The position numbers and the translations under genes are program-made. Below, one piece after another: positions 1 to 9,020 of a stretch of 37,953 nt of DNA. The stretch is taken from the NCBI RefSeq assembly GCF_001642795.1, contig NZ_LKEH01000031.1, forward strand, positions 77,168 through 115,120, read 5' to 3'. The stretch's first letter is position 1. Every line of letters begins with the position of its first letter. The DNA is from Pseudomonas viridiflava. Its GTDB lineage: Bacteria > Pseudomonadota > Gammaproteobacteria > Pseudomonadales > Pseudomonadaceae. The notes under the pieces are model-generated. The model was given only the letters and a program-made list of their open reading frames with translations. It searched no databases and was not told where the DNA came from.

Positions 1-61
1 ACTTTGGCCTCTCAAAGTAAGTCGCCGAGGGGCGAAAAGGCGACTGAAGCCATGCGCTCGG
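1..61. repeat. Short inverted repeats at the left edge
   Basis: Two small inverted repeats lie next to each other. ACTTTG (1-6) pairs with CAAAGT (13-18), and GTCGCC (21-26) pairs with GGCGAC (39-44). No coding frame with a ribosome site is visible. They may be the end of a repeat or terminator belonging to a gene left of the window. Confidence 0.3.
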
Positions 62-89
62 CTCACTGAGTCCGCAGTCTGTGCCATTT

Positions 90-140
90 GTGACGCGGAG
101 CGTCACGGGATGCATGCCCACGCGGAGCGATGGGCACGAT
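90..140. repeat. REP-like double-hairpin element
   Basis: Two adjacent hairpins are visible. GTGACGC-GGA-GCGTCAC (90-106) is a perfect palindromic stem. CCCACGC-GGA-GCGATGGG (117-134) is the same kind of stem with one extra base in its right arm. Elements with these arms are scattered between genes in P. syringae-group genomes (recalled, not searched). It sits about 55 bases beyond the stop of the hydroxylase gene and supports the genus assignment. The rest of 1-194 shows no gene. Confidence 0.65.
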
Positions 141-194
141 CATCAGTGTTTGACAGACTTGTGTATAACGTTAAGCGGTGCTTCGGGAGAGGTG

Positions 195-812
195 TCAGTG
201 GGTGGCGGGCTTCATGAAGCGCTCTTTTTCGAACTCCATGTAGATGATCGTTCGCGGGACCGGCGTTGCGTTGACCGCGAAGTGATCCAGCGCGCCGTCA
301 AAGATCGCGCCTGTTCCCGGTTGCTGGTGATAGAACTCGCCCGCCACATTCAGGTACGAGAAGTTCGCTTCGCCTGCTGCGCTCAGTGTGATGTGCATCT
401 GCAGCAGGCCTTCGTCGGTCAGTTCGGGATGGCGATGAATGCTTAACAGGCTGTGCGGTGCCAGACGGGCCAGCGCCAGCACCTTGATGCCCTTGAGCGG
501 TGCGAACAGCGCCAGAGTGCGGGGCAGGGCCGCCTGGGCCGGGCCGATGGGCGTGTCTCGAAACAGCAGCGCATACTGCGTCCAGTCCCGGTTGCCGCCT
601 GCGGCGCCCCAACCCTTGAGCCAGCCGTAATCACCCCCTTGCTGCAGGTGCTCGCTGATTTCGGTGTGAACCTGCTGATGGGACTTGTCGGTACGATCGA
701 TGTCGAGCAGCGGGGCGTCCATGGCGGCGACCTCCTGCTGGATCACCGAGCAATTGGCAACCAGATTGGCGAGTGCGGGAAAGTCGTCGAGCGAATAAAA
801 GGCCGTGGTCAT
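195..812 (-). CDS. Aspartyl/asparaginyl beta-hydroxylase-like Fe(II)/2-oxoglutarate oxygenase
   Basis: A 205-residue protein with no signal peptide, so probably cytoplasmic. The C-terminal half matches the Asp/Asn beta-hydroxylase fold: PH at 119-120, the LQMHITL strand with His140, the FDGALDHFAVN segment with His177, and Arg187. By analogy with human AspH, His140 and His177 would bind iron and Arg187 would bind 2-oxoglutarate; the 10-residue spacing from the second His to the Arg is the same. Relatives hydroxylate Asp or Asn in proteins or in peptide-synthetase substrates; the substrate here is unknown. The start is chosen from AAGGA about 9 bases upstream of ATG. It lies on the same strand as avrE, 95 bases beyond the avrE stop, with a probable terminator between. 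I see no hrp box of its own. A role in the T3SS is only suggested by position. Confidence 0.75.
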   Translation of the reverse strand: MTTAFYSLDDFPALANLVANCSVIQQEVAAMDAPLLDIDRTDKSHQQVHTEISEHLQQGGDYGWLKGWGAAGGNRDWTQYALLFRDTPIGPAQAALPRTLALFAPLKGIKVLALARLAPHSLLSIHRHPELTDEGLLQMHITLSAAGEANFSYLNVAGEFYHQQPGTGAIFDGALDHFAVNATPVPRTIIYMEFEKERFMKPATH

Positions 813-842
813 TTTGCTATTCCTTGAGAACGCTAAAGAGAA

Positions 843-872
843 CTCGTGATGCAGTCAGCGCTGCACCACGAG
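843..872 (-). terminator. Probable Rho-independent terminator after avrE
   Basis: Twelve-base arms, 843-854 and 861-872, pair with one mismatch around a 6-base loop. Read on the minus strand, the stem is followed by TTCTCTTT. It lies 35 bases past the avrE stop and 30 bases before the hydroxylase start. Either the hydroxylase depends on readthrough, or its promoter sits in the avrE end or in the stem itself. Confidence 0.6.
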
Positions 873-907
873 CGTATTCAACAGGCACTGGACAAAACGC
901 AGACGCG

Positions 908-3900
908 TCAGGCCCTGAATTCCATCCCGTCCTTTTTCAAGGCTTGCGCCGTGGCGATACCTTCCTTGGTCGGGCGAGACATCTCACCGTCGACGCTGAA
1001 GCTGCTCGGCCTGTTCTGATCTTCCCCGTAGTTGAAGTTGATCTTGGCCAGCGTCTTGTTGACGTTGACTGCCGCCGAGCTGCTGGCGCTCAGCAGAGGC
1101 GTCGGGGTGGTAAAGCCGTCAGACTGACCCGCCAGCTTGAACACCGTGATGGCCTTGATTCGCAGGTTGTCGCGGTCATTGAGCATGCCGATGATGTCCT
1201 TCTGGGTGATGCTGCCGTCGCGAGTACCTTGGTCGACCTTCTGCATCATCTCGTCCTTGGGCTCCAGACGAACCCGGGCCATGGTCCCGGGGCTGGCTTT
1301 CATCTGGCCGATCAGCGACTTCAGGTTGGGCTCCTCGGCGATCAGCTTGGCAATGTTCTCGGCGTTACTCGGCGAGTGCAGACTGCCGAGCATGCTCATG
1401 ATTTTCGAGGCGACACTTTGCTCATCCAGACGCGAGAGGTTGGTGTAGTTGCTTTCATGACGGGCGTTGTCGAGCACCGAATGTTTATCGACGGCTGCAT
1501 CGTGTTTGGTTGTTGCGCGGCTCAGGCTCAGTAGCGCAGCTTTTTGCGCACTGTTATTCGCAGAGCGTCCCTCGAACAGCGTGTTGAGCCCATCCAGGTG
1601 CGCCTGGATTTTCTCTTTAGGCGTCTTGTCCGCGTGATCAGGATTTTTCGCATCGGCCAGTCCCTTCAGCTTGTCTTGCGTGGGCTTGTCTTTGAAGGCG
1701 CTTTGCAGCTGCTTGTTAAGCTTTGTCAGTTCCGGGGCGGTCATGGCCACCCCTTCCTTGGTCTGGAATTTGGTGCGCTTGGTGGTTCTGGAGTCGATAG
1801 ATGCAGTGATCGTCGCATTGGGGCCGAACGCCGAAGCCTGCGCGCCCGGTTGTGCCACCGCTGCCGGCGTCGGAGCAGCAGCTGAAGGCTGTGTAGTCGT
1901 TGCCGGTTGCGCTGCAGCGGCCTGGTCAGTGTGGCCAAGGTTGATCTGCGCGCGTGCGTAGGCGGTGGCGCCGGCGGTGTTGGCAAAACGGACCCGATTA
2001 TTGGATTTCTCGTCGAGCAGCCCCTTGTCGTTTTCCTGGGTCGCCGAATATTTGGTAAATGTGGCCAAATTCAGGTTGATGTTGGCGCCGATGCCTGCCC
2101 GGGCTCCCGCGGTCCATTCTTTTTCATTGGGATCGCTCAGTCCCAGCTCGACGCGAAGCTCGACACCCACGCCCCCGGTTGCATCTGCATTGAAGCGCTT
2201 CATCGAGTGCGCTTCATGTGCCGTGCCGTTCTTGAGCACGTCCAGCGCGGTGACCTTGCCGCCAAACAGATCGTCGACAAACTGGTCGATTTTTTCGTCA
2301 GGCACGGTGAAGGCTGTACCACTGCGTGACATACCGGTTCCCTGCAAGGTGCCGTCGCCGCCGAGTCGAAGGGCCACAAAACCCCGTTGATCATTGATGT
2401 TGTACTCACCGAAGTTGGGCACCAGTCTCTGACCGCCGCCCACGCCTGCGCTGCCGCTAACACCGCCTTCGTGGAACATGTAGACCGTCACACCCTTGTC
2501 ACCGCGCTCGGCATTGAACGCGTAGTTGCGTGCCACGCCGACCGACGCGCTGGGCCAGGGTCCTGCACCCAGGTTGGCAAGGCTGAAGAACGGGGTCGTC
2601 GCCGTCACGCCATAGCTGCGTGACATGGCGATTTCATCGTCAGGGTGCTCAAGGTGTTTGAGCGCGCTTTTCATCTTGTCGGCCAGATCCGCCTGGCTGG
2701 TCGCACCCATCGCCGCGCGCATGTTCACACTGGTGGCGTGAGTCGGGTCCTTGAAGCCGTTGAGAAACGACTTGATGCTGTCGTAACCGTCTTCCAGTTG
2801 CTTATGCCCGCTGAAGCCCATTTCGGTCACGACCTTGACGGGGTTGTCGTTGTACTGCTTGTTGAGTGCGTTCAGCTCTGTCTTGAGCGCTTTCACATGG
2901 GTGGCGTTATCCACTTCAGGACTGCGCGTTTCGGCCTTGTCGAGCAGCTTGCCCACCTTGTCCAGCGTCACGACGTCCAGCGCCAGACGCGCCTTGCTCA
3001 AGGCAAGCTTGTCGCTCTGACTGCGCCGGTGATCGGGAGACGTATCGCCGTCCAGGTGCTTGAGCTTCATGCCGTTGTCATTGAGCCGTTTGAGCAGGAC
3101 GCCGGCCGGGTTTTCGGAGGAGGGTGCGACCTTGCTCAATGCGCCCTGTACATCGGCGGCCAGGTCATTCTTGACCGGCTTGGCGTGTGCCGCTTTTGCG
3201 ATCTGGGCTTCTGTCGGCTTGCGCTCGGGTTTGATGAATTCGCCGTGCAGGTTGAGCACGCCTGTCTTCTGCCCCAACTGCTGGACAACCCCGTGGCTGT
3301 GGTTTTCCAGATCATCACGCAGTTTTTCCAGATCCTCGACCAGCTGTTTGCCTTCCGGGCCCAGATCCAGGCGGGATATACGCTCCTTCAGGGTCTGACC
3401 AAGCTGAGGCGCGGGTCTTGAGGAGTTCTTTATCTCAGTCAGTTCCTTGAATACAGGTGCCTCTGCCTGATACACCTCCTGCAGCCCTTCGCGGCCCTTG
3501 ATCCGATGCTGGATGTGGTAGAACCCGTTCATGATCGGCCGAGGAATATTCAGGTCGGGTTTCACGATGTGAGCCGGAATGAACTCCTTTACGCTCGACT
3601 TGTGACTGAGCGAGGTGTCACTGCGACCCGCCAGGGTGCTGCTGATTTTCAACGTGTTGCCGGTGCCGAAAATCTTGACGTTTTTCGAGCCATCATCCAG
3701 TCGCCCGAACAGATTGTTCAACCCGTTTTCCGGCTCCCTGCGTGGCTCCATCGGCTGGAACTGCTTGTCCTTGAGGACGAAGGAGCCCTCGTCAGGCGCC
3801 CCATCCTTGAGTTTCACACTGACGGTGTTGTTGCCCTCCTTGCGGATACTGTCGACCGGACGATTGCCGGGCGTGTCGATTTTCTGCCATTTCGCGTCAG

Positions 3901-6067
3901 GCTTGGGGTCCGATTCCGGTGCCTGCCAGTCGTCCTTGGACATGAAGTACAACTCGCCCGTGGTGGTCGTGGCGTGCAGGTTGTGGTTCTCGTCCAGGGT
4001 CAGCGAGGCGACTTCGCCGGACAGGTCCTTGCGGGTCAGCTCGGTAGGCTCGCCGGTCTTGTGATGGGCCGTCAGGCGGCCCTGATCATCGACGGCGGCA
4101 AACTGCTTGTCGTTGAGCATGGCAAACGCCTTGATGACGCGGTCATCGAGGCCTTCGATGGCATCGCCCATTTCAACTTTGGTCGAGCGGGTCGGCTGGT
4201 TGAGGTTGTGGGTGCCGCTCAACGAGGTCTTGGTGTATTCGGGGCTGACCTTCAGTTCGGAGATCTTGCCGTCCTTGAGCACGTAAGCGCTGCTGTTGTT
4301 GCCGCGCTGCAACCGGTCGATGTCCTTGACGCCGGTGTCCTTCCAGCCTTCCGTGGTTGCATCCCATTTCTGTACACGGTTGTCTACGATGCCCACCCGA
4401 CCGTTGCGGTCCAGATCGAACGTGTTTTCCGGGGTCGGCACCTTACCCTCCGGCAGGCCGCGCCTGTTCTCGACGACCACCACGTCGGTCAGGTTCCAGC
4501 CGTTGCGCAGGCTGGAATTCGCCTCGTCGAGGGTGTGGCTGTGGATGTCGCCGACATCGTTTTTGATCAGCGCGTGCAACTGACCGTTTTCACCGCTCAG
4601 GAAGCCTGTGACCTGCTGGCGCTTGCCCAGAGTCGAGTCTTCAGGCTGAAAATTTTTCTCGGGTTGCAGGTGCAGTATGCCGTCTTCGCTTTTCAGGTCC
4701 TTTCGCGCGGCGCTGTAGAGCTGGCCTTCGGCGTCGGCCACGAACAGGCGGTCACGGGTCAGGCCGACATGTTTGGCTTCGGATTTGCCATCGTTGAGTT
4801 CGAGCGTCAGGTGCATGTCTGGCACCTTGCCCATTTCGCCCAACTGCAAGGTCTGGGTGTCTTTACCGGCGAGCATCGCCACGGTGCCATCCGGAGAGAC
4901 CGAATGCGCCGTCAGGCCTTCAAGCTTCATGTCCGGCTTGTTTTTTTCGCTACTGGAGAGGTTGACCAGCGTATCGCCCGTCCGGCCGTAAACCTTGCCA
5001 TCGCCTTGGGTCGCAAGGTGGCTGAATTTGGTCTCCTTGCTGTCTTCGCTGGGAGACCAGGTCGCGGTTGCCGGATGCAGTTCGTAGAGCTTCTCGTCCT
5101 GCAGCCGCAGATGCTTTCCGCTGCTGTCCAGATGGGCACCGCTCAAATGAGCGATGTGGGCGCTGTCCGGCAATGACTGGGCGCCACTGTCGTGGCCGGC
5201 GATGCTTGCCGAGTTGTCTTCGCGTTGCAGTTTCAGGCTGTCGGGTTTGCTGCCAGGCGGAACACTCAGCGGTTTGCTGCTGCGAAGCAAGGCCAGAGCA
5301 GCGTCGGTCTGGGCTATCTGTACCAGATGACCTTTGGGCTCGAGCAGCACTTGATCGCGGTCACTCGCCGAGTTTGTGGCCAGATAGCTCTTGCCCGGTT
5401 GGCCCAGCCGGTCCTTGAGCAGGTTACCCAGTGCGGATGGAATGAAGTGATCGAAATCCGGTCGACCTTTGGCGTCCAGGGAAATGATGTTGATGGAGGG
5501 TGTGTTGCGCTCCAGGTTGCCGTTCTCCATACGGAAGGTTCCAGCATTGCCTGCGGCACTGCGGGTCAACTGAGGTCTTGGAGACGCGTCTTGCGTGCTG
5601 CCCGAAGCATGGCTCTGTGCCGGTGTGTTGCCGCCCGATCGAGACGGACCAGGTTGATGGTCGGAGCGTGCCGGTGAGCTTTCCTGGCTGGGCAGCCAGT
5701 CCTTGAACGACAGTTCCCGTTGCAGCGCCGTTGTCGGACGCTCGCTGCTTGTGGAGGACGAACGCGTGACCGGCGGGCGTCGAGCCGAGCTGATATGAGC
5801 GATATCGTCGGCGTCCAGTTGCGGTGCGGTCTGCTCTGGCGCCGCAGTCGGCGTCAACGCGCCCGGTGTCGGGCCGAAGGTGCGCGGGGGAATATCGGGC
5901 TGCTGCGTCACCGGGACCTGTACGGGCTGCTTGCCCAACTGAACGACCGACACCGAGGCGCGCTGGGTCGGCGGCTCGGGTCGCTGCTCCAGCCCGCGTG
6001 GATTTTGACCCTGGGAGGTTGCGCCATGGACCTGTCCGGTCACGGGCGCGTTATTGATTGGAAGCAT
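908..6067 (-). CDS. avrE: AvrE-family type III effector
   Basis: A 1719-residue protein of the AvrE/DspE/WtsE family, secreted by the T3SS into plant cells; family members act at host membranes and promote water-soaking and defence suppression. P. syringae AvrE1 is slightly longer, about 1795 residues. Visible features are a Ser/Pro/Gln-rich, disordered-looking first 170 residues as expected of a secretion region, a long middle part of repeated short beta-strand units (about 300-800) as in the family's propeller region, and two WxxxE motifs, WSPSE at 337-341 and WQAPE at 714-718. The C-terminus is polar and charged and ends KKDGMEFRA, in the place where family members carry a reported membrane-retention signal. 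ATG is preceded by TTGGAG at good spacing. A perfect hrp box lies 81 bases upstream. No AvrF/DspF-type chaperone gene lies on either side within the window. Confidence 0.93.
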   Translation of the reverse strand: MLPINNAPVTGQVHGATSQGQNPRGLEQRPEPPTQRASVSVVQLGKQPVQVPVTQQPDIPPRTFGPTPGALTPTAAPEQTAPQLDADDIAHISSARRPPVTRSSSTSSERPTTALQRELSFKDWLPSQESSPARSDHQPGPSRSGGNTPAQSHASGSTQDASPRPQLTRSAAGNAGTFRMENGNLERNTPSINIISLDAKGRPDFDHFIPSALGNLLKDRLGQPGKSYLATNSASDRDQVLLEPKGHLVQIAQTDAALALLRSSKPLSVPPGSKPDSLKLQREDNSASIAGHDSGAQSLPDSAHIAHLSGAHLDSSGKHLRLQDEKLYELHPATATWSPSEDSKETKFSHLATQGDGKVYGRTGDTLVNLSSSEKNKPDMKLEGLTAHSVSPDGTVAMLAGKDTQTLQLGEMGKVPDMHLTLELNDGKSEAKHVGLTRDRLFVADAEGQLYSAARKDLKSEDGILHLQPEKNFQPEDSTLGKRQQVTGFLSGENGQLHALIKNDVGDIHSHTLDEANSSLRNGWNLTDVVVVENRRGLPEGKVPTPENTFDLDRNGRVGIVDNRVQKWDATTEGWKDTGVKDIDRLQRGNNSSAYVLKDGKISELKVSPEYTKTSLSGTHNLNQPTRSTKVEMGDAIEGLDDRVIKAFAMLNDKQFAAVDDQGRLTAHHKTGEPTELTRKDLSGEVASLTLDENHNLHATTTTGELYFMSKDDWQAPESDPKPDAKWQKIDTPGNRPVDSIRKEGNNTVSVKLKDGAPDEGSFVLKDKQFQPMEPRREPENGLNNLFGRLDDGSKNVKIFGTGNTLKISSTLAGRSDTSLSHKSSVKEFIPAHIVKPDLNIPRPIMNGFYHIQHRIKGREGLQEVYQAEAPVFKELTEIKNSSRPAPQLGQTLKERISRLDLGPEGKQLVEDLEKLRDDLENHSHGVVQQLGQKTGVLNLHGEFIKPERKPTEAQIAKAAHAKPVKNDLAADVQGALSKVAPSSENPAGVLLKRLNDNGMKLKHLDGDTSPDHRRSQSDKLALSKARLALDVVTLDKVGKLLDKAETRSPEVDNATHVKALKTELNALNKQYNDNPVKVVTEMGFSGHKQLEDGYDSIKSFLNGFKDPTHATSVNMRAAMGATSQADLADKMKSALKHLEHPDDEIAMSRSYGVTATTPFFSLANLGAGPWPSASVGVARNYAFNAERGDKGVTVYMFHEGGVSGSAGVGGGQRLVPNFGEYNINDQRGFVALRLGGDGTLQGTGMSRSGTAFTVPDEKIDQFVDDLFGGKVTALDVLKNGTAHEAHSMKRFNADATGGVGVELRVELGLSDPNEKEWTAGARAGIGANINLNLATFTKYSATQENDKGLLDEKSNNRVRFANTAGATAYARAQINLGHTDQAAAAQPATTTQPSAAAPTPAAVAQPGAQASAFGPNATITASIDSRTTKRTKFQTKEGVAMTAPELTKLNKQLQSAFKDKPTQDKLKGLADAKNPDHADKTPKEKIQAHLDGLNTLFEGRSANNSAQKAALLSLSRATTKHDAAVDKHSVLDNARHESNYTNLSRLDEQSVASKIMSMLGSLHSPSNAENIAKLIAEEPNLKSLIGQMKASPGTMARVRLEPKDEMMQKVDQGTRDGSITQKDIIGMLNDRDNLRIKAITVFKLAGQSDGFTTPTPLLSASSSAAVNVNKTLAKINFNYGEDQNRPSSFSVDGEMSRPTKEGIATAQALKKDGMEFRA

Positions 6068-6147
6068 TGAGGTTCTCCAATGTCATGGCTGGCCAGGACA
6101 ACCTCGCGATGGATGTCCGGACTGTAAAAGGAAGGATTCCTTTGCCC

Positions 6148-6175
6148 TGAGTGGAGTGCGCGCCGAACTGGTTCC
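6148..6175 (-). promoter_or_regulatory. HrpL-dependent promoter (hrp box) of avrE
   Basis: On the minus strand this reads GGAACC, 15 bases, CCACTCA, a perfect match to the HrpL consensus GGAACC-N15/16-CCACNNA. It fills the gap between the hrcU stop and the avrE start and would give a leader of roughly 75 bases. It shows avrE is probably its own HrpL-controlled unit, and not only the tail of the hrpJ operon. Confidence 0.9.
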
Positions 6176-6181
6176 GCGTCC

Positions 6182-7267
6182 TCAGTAATGCGGCATTTCG
6201 ATCACATCACCCTTGAGCTGCTCGTCCATTTCCCGCAGCAGGCGATACACCTGGGCCACTGCCTGCAGAGTGGCGCGCGGGATGAACTGGCCGACGTTCT
6301 CGCGGTACAGCGTTCGCGCCAGCCAGACAAAACGCACCACCGGCACACCGGCCTCGCGAGCGCGCTCGATCAGTTCGCGGGCTTCGGCATCGCGGCCCTT
6401 GCAGATGATGCGTGGCAGCGGCGTCTGATCCGGACGGTAGAACAGGGCCACGGCAAAGTGCGTCGGGTTGACCAGCAACATGTCGGCATCCTCCACCGGT
6501 GCCCTGGCGGGTGCTGCGCTGCCGGGCTGGTCAGTGATTTCACGGGCCAGCGCCTTGCGATGGGATTTCATGTGCGGGTCGCCTTCGGACTCCTTGTATT
6601 CCTTGCGGATGTCCTCGTGGCTCATTCGCTGGCCCTTGACGAAGAAGTACTTCTGCAGTGCGAAGTCCAATCCTGCCAGCACCAGCAGCAACCCCAGGCA
6701 GGTCCGCGACAGGTGAGTGAACAGCTCGACCAGCGCCATCCAGTAACTGTCCAGGTCGGTGCGGGCAAGACCGATCAAATCGCCCAGCGCCGGAGGCAGC
6801 AGCACGTAGAGCACGCAGGTGATCATCACGGCCTTGCACAGGCTGTTGAACAGGTTGAACAGCTGCCTGGAGGAGAACATCTGCTTGAACTGGTTGATCG
6901 GGTTCAGGCGCTCGAAATCCAGCTTCAGCGAGTCGGTTGCGAACAGGGGGCCGAACTGCACCCAGCCGCCCGCCAGTCGCATGGCGGCGGCAATCCCCAG
7001 CACCGGTAGCATGAACAGCAACAGCTCCCAGCCCGCCTTGGTCAGCACTTCGCCAAGCGCGGCATTGAACGGCCGGTCCAGTTCGGTCAGGGGCAGGGCT
7101 ATCAAGGCCTTGAGGCGCGACATGCCGCCATCCACCAGACCCAGAATCATCTCCATCAGCGCTGCGAAAATGAACAGCTTGGGTACATCCTGGCTTTGCC
7201 CGACCTGACCCTTCTTGCGCGCGTCGTCGAGCTTTTTCTGGGTGGGTTCTTCGGTTTTTTCGCTCAT
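6182..7267 (-). CDS. hrcU: T3SS export apparatus switch protein HrcU
   Basis: A 361-residue inner-membrane protein of the YscU/FlhB family that switches substrate specificity of the export gate. The N-terminus SEKTEEPTQKKL is typical of the family. Four hydrophobic segments lie between about residues 30 and 210, followed by a cytoplasmic domain. The autocleavage motif NPTH is intact at 267-270, so cleavage after Asn267 is expected. It is the last hrc gene of the operon, 25 bases after hrcT. The avrE hrp box starts 7 bases beyond its stop codon. In classical P. syringae clusters hrcU is followed by hrpV, hrpT and hrcC; here it is followed by avrE. Confidence 0.96.
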   Translation of the reverse strand: MSEKTEEPTQKKLDDARKKGQVGQSQDVPKLFIFAALMEMILGLVDGGMSRLKALIALPLTELDRPFNAALGEVLTKAGWELLLFMLPVLGIAAAMRLAGGWVQFGPLFATDSLKLDFERLNPINQFKQMFSSRQLFNLFNSLCKAVMITCVLYVLLPPALGDLIGLARTDLDSYWMALVELFTHLSRTCLGLLLVLAGLDFALQKYFFVKGQRMSHEDIRKEYKESEGDPHMKSHRKALAREITDQPGSAAPARAPVEDADMLLVNPTHFAVALFYRPDQTPLPRIICKGRDAEARELIERAREAGVPVVRFVWLARTLYRENVGQFIPRATLQAVAQVYRLLREMDEQLKGDVIEMPHY

Positions 7268-7292
7268 GGCTCAAGGTCCGGCAGGCAGGGCT

Positions 7293-8090
7293 TCAGGGGG
7301 TGTGCAGCATCAGCGGCAGCAGATGCCGCAAGTCGCTCAGATCGGCCAGGCGGCCTTCGCCGAGCAGCGTCAGCATGGGCATGTACAGCACCAGAAAAAA
7401 CAGACCGGCCAGGCTCTTTGCAGGCATTGCCAGGGTCGACACCTGAAGCTGCGGGCTGTACAGGCTGAGAATCGCCATGCCGAATTCGATCATCAGCAGC
7501 AGACCCACCAGCGGCGCGGCATACAGCACCATGAAGCGGAAGGTACTGGCCACCAGCTTGAGGTACACCTCGAAACCGGCTGCTCCGGTCACCGGCACCC
7601 ATTGCGTGGCGGGCCATACGAGGTAGCTGTCCCACATGATCTGCGTCAGGCTGGCATAGCCACCGCCGAGGATCATCAGCAGGATCAGCACCTGCTTGAG
7701 CATGTGGCCCAGCTCCGACGTGTTGTCGCCCAATGCCGGGTTGATCTGCCCGCCGACCAGCGCGCCGCGCTGGTTGTCGAACAGGCAGCCGATCGATTCG
7801 AACAGCCAGAACGGCATGGCCAGCAACAGGCCCAGCAGCAGGCCGATTACGCTTTCCTTGAGCAGCAGGGCGCAGAGATCCAGCCAGTCGAGCTCATGCC
7901 CGGTCAGTCCCATGCGAATGGCAGGCATCGGAATCAGCGCCAGTGCCAGCACGATGGCGTGGCGCAGCATGCCTTTGAGCTCGGTGAACGCAAACGCCGG
8001 AATCAGAAACAGACAGGGGTACAGACGCGCCATGCCGATGGTCAGTGCAATGATCGTTTCACTGAGTTCCTTGAACGCGGGCTCGAACAT
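7293..8090 (-). CDS. hrcT: T3SS export apparatus protein HrcT
   Basis: A 265-residue integral membrane protein of the YscT/SpaR/FliR family, part of the export gate complex with HrcR and HrcS. It contains several long hydrophobic stretches, including the region around LRHAIVLALALIPMPA and the family-like segment GALVGGQINPALGD. The length is normal for the family. It starts two bases beyond the hrcS stop codon, so the two are almost certainly cotranscribed and coupled. Nothing unusual is visible. Confidence 0.95.
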   Translation of the reverse strand: MFEPAFKELSETIIALTIGMARLYPCLFLIPAFAFTELKGMLRHAIVLALALIPMPAIRMGLTGHELDWLDLCALLLKESVIGLLLGLLLAMPFWLFESIGCLFDNQRGALVGGQINPALGDNTSELGHMLKQVLILLMILGGGYASLTQIMWDSYLVWPATQWVPVTGAAGFEVYLKLVASTFRFMVLYAAPLVGLLLMIEFGMAILSLYSPQLQVSTLAMPAKSLAGLFFLVLYMPMLTLLGEGRLADLSDLRHLLPLMLHTP

Positions 8091-8091
8091 G

Positions 8092-8352
8092 TCAGGCCCT
8101 CGTCTGGCTGATCATGCTGAATGACAGATAGGCCAGTTGCATCAACTCGATGCCGATCCAGCGCCCGGTCAGCGCCAGCGCCAGCCCGACGGCGACCAGC
8201 TTGATGGCGAACGGCAGGGTCTGATCCTGCAACTGCATCACCGCCTGGAGCAGCGAGGTGATGACGCCGACCACGACGGCCACGATCAGCGGCGGCGCAG
8301 ACAGCACCACGACCAGCATCATCGCCTGCTTGAACAGCGTCAGGGTTTCCAT
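8092..8352 (-). CDS. hrcS: T3SS export apparatus protein HrcS
   Basis: An 86-residue protein of the YscS/SpaQ/FliQ family with two transmembrane hairpin segments (about 12-35 and 50-75) and the conserved loop LLQAVMQLQDQTLPF. An open frame continues upstream to 8643, but that part is a shadow of hrcR. The ATG at 8352 follows GAGG at suitable spacing and gives the usual family length. It sits between hrcR (14-base gap) and hrcT (1-base gap). Confidence 0.95.
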   Translation of the reverse strand: METLTLFKQAMMLVVVLSAPPLIVAVVVGVITSLLQAVMQLQDQTLPFAIKLVAVGLALALTGRWIGIELMQLAYLSFSMISQTRA

Positions 8353-8366
8353 AGTGCCTCGCGCGA

Positions 8367-9020
8367 TCACATGTAGCTGTAGAAGAGTCCGTCGAGCAGG
8401 CGCGTCCAGCCATCCACCAGCACGAACAGCAGAATTTTCAACGGCAGCGAAATGGTCATGGGGGCAACCATCTGCATGCCCAGCGCCAGCAGAATGTTCG
8501 AGACAATCAGGTCGATGACGATGAACGGGATGTAGATCAGAAAGCCGATCTGGAAACCGGCCTGCAGCTCGGACAGCACAAAGGCCGGGACCACGAGCAG
8601 CAGGTCGTCGCGGCTGGCCTTGTCGGCCATTTCCTTGGGCCACATGCGCTGGGTGTTTTCCAGCAGGTGGGTCTGGATGTCAGGGTCCAGATTGCGCGTC
8701 ATGAAGGTGCGCAAGGGCTCCACCACATGCTTGCCGGCGCTTTCCATGGCCGCGAACGTGTCCAGGTGCTCGGGCAGCTTTTTGACCCGGTCACCCATTT
8801 CACTGAACACCGGCGCCATGATGAACAGCGTGGCGGCCAGAGCGATGCCGTACAGGGCCATGTTGGGCGGCGCCTGCTGGACGCCGATGGCGTTGCGCGT
8901 GATCAGCAGCACCATGGCGATTTTCAGGAACGCGGTGCAGATGATCATCAGCAGGGGCGCCAGTGACAGGGCGCCGAGAAACAGCGCCAGCGTCAGTGGA
9001 TTGGCATCCTGCAGGTTCAC
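8367..9020 (-). CDS. hrcR: T3SS export apparatus protein HrcR
   Basis: A 217-residue protein of the YscR/SpaP/FliP family, the core of the export gate in the inner membrane. N-terminal hydrophobic segments (about 8-33 and 53-70) are followed by a periplasmic stretch and two C-terminal hydrophobic segments. The family-like segments LLVVPAFVLSELQAGFQIGF and GWTRLLDGLFYSYM are visible. It begins with GTG, and that codon overlaps the hrcQ stop (GTGA), indicating translational coupling. Confidence 0.96.
   Translation of the reverse strand: MNLQDANPLTLALFLGALSLAPLLMIICTAFLKIAMVLLITRNAIGVQQAPPNMALYGIALAATLFIMAPVFSEMGDRVKKLPEHLDTFAAMESAGKHVVEPLRTFMTRNLDPDIQTHLLENTQRMWPKEMADKASRDDLLLVVPAFVLSELQAGFQIGFLIYIPFIVIDLIVSNILLALGMQMVAPMTISLPLKILLFVLVDGWTRLLDGLFYSYM

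Noticed and set aside
3506..5176. Long plus-strand open frame of 556 codons opposite avrE
   Set aside because: It is the shadow of a strongly supported effector gene in GC-rich DNA, has no recognisable domain and no good ribosome site.
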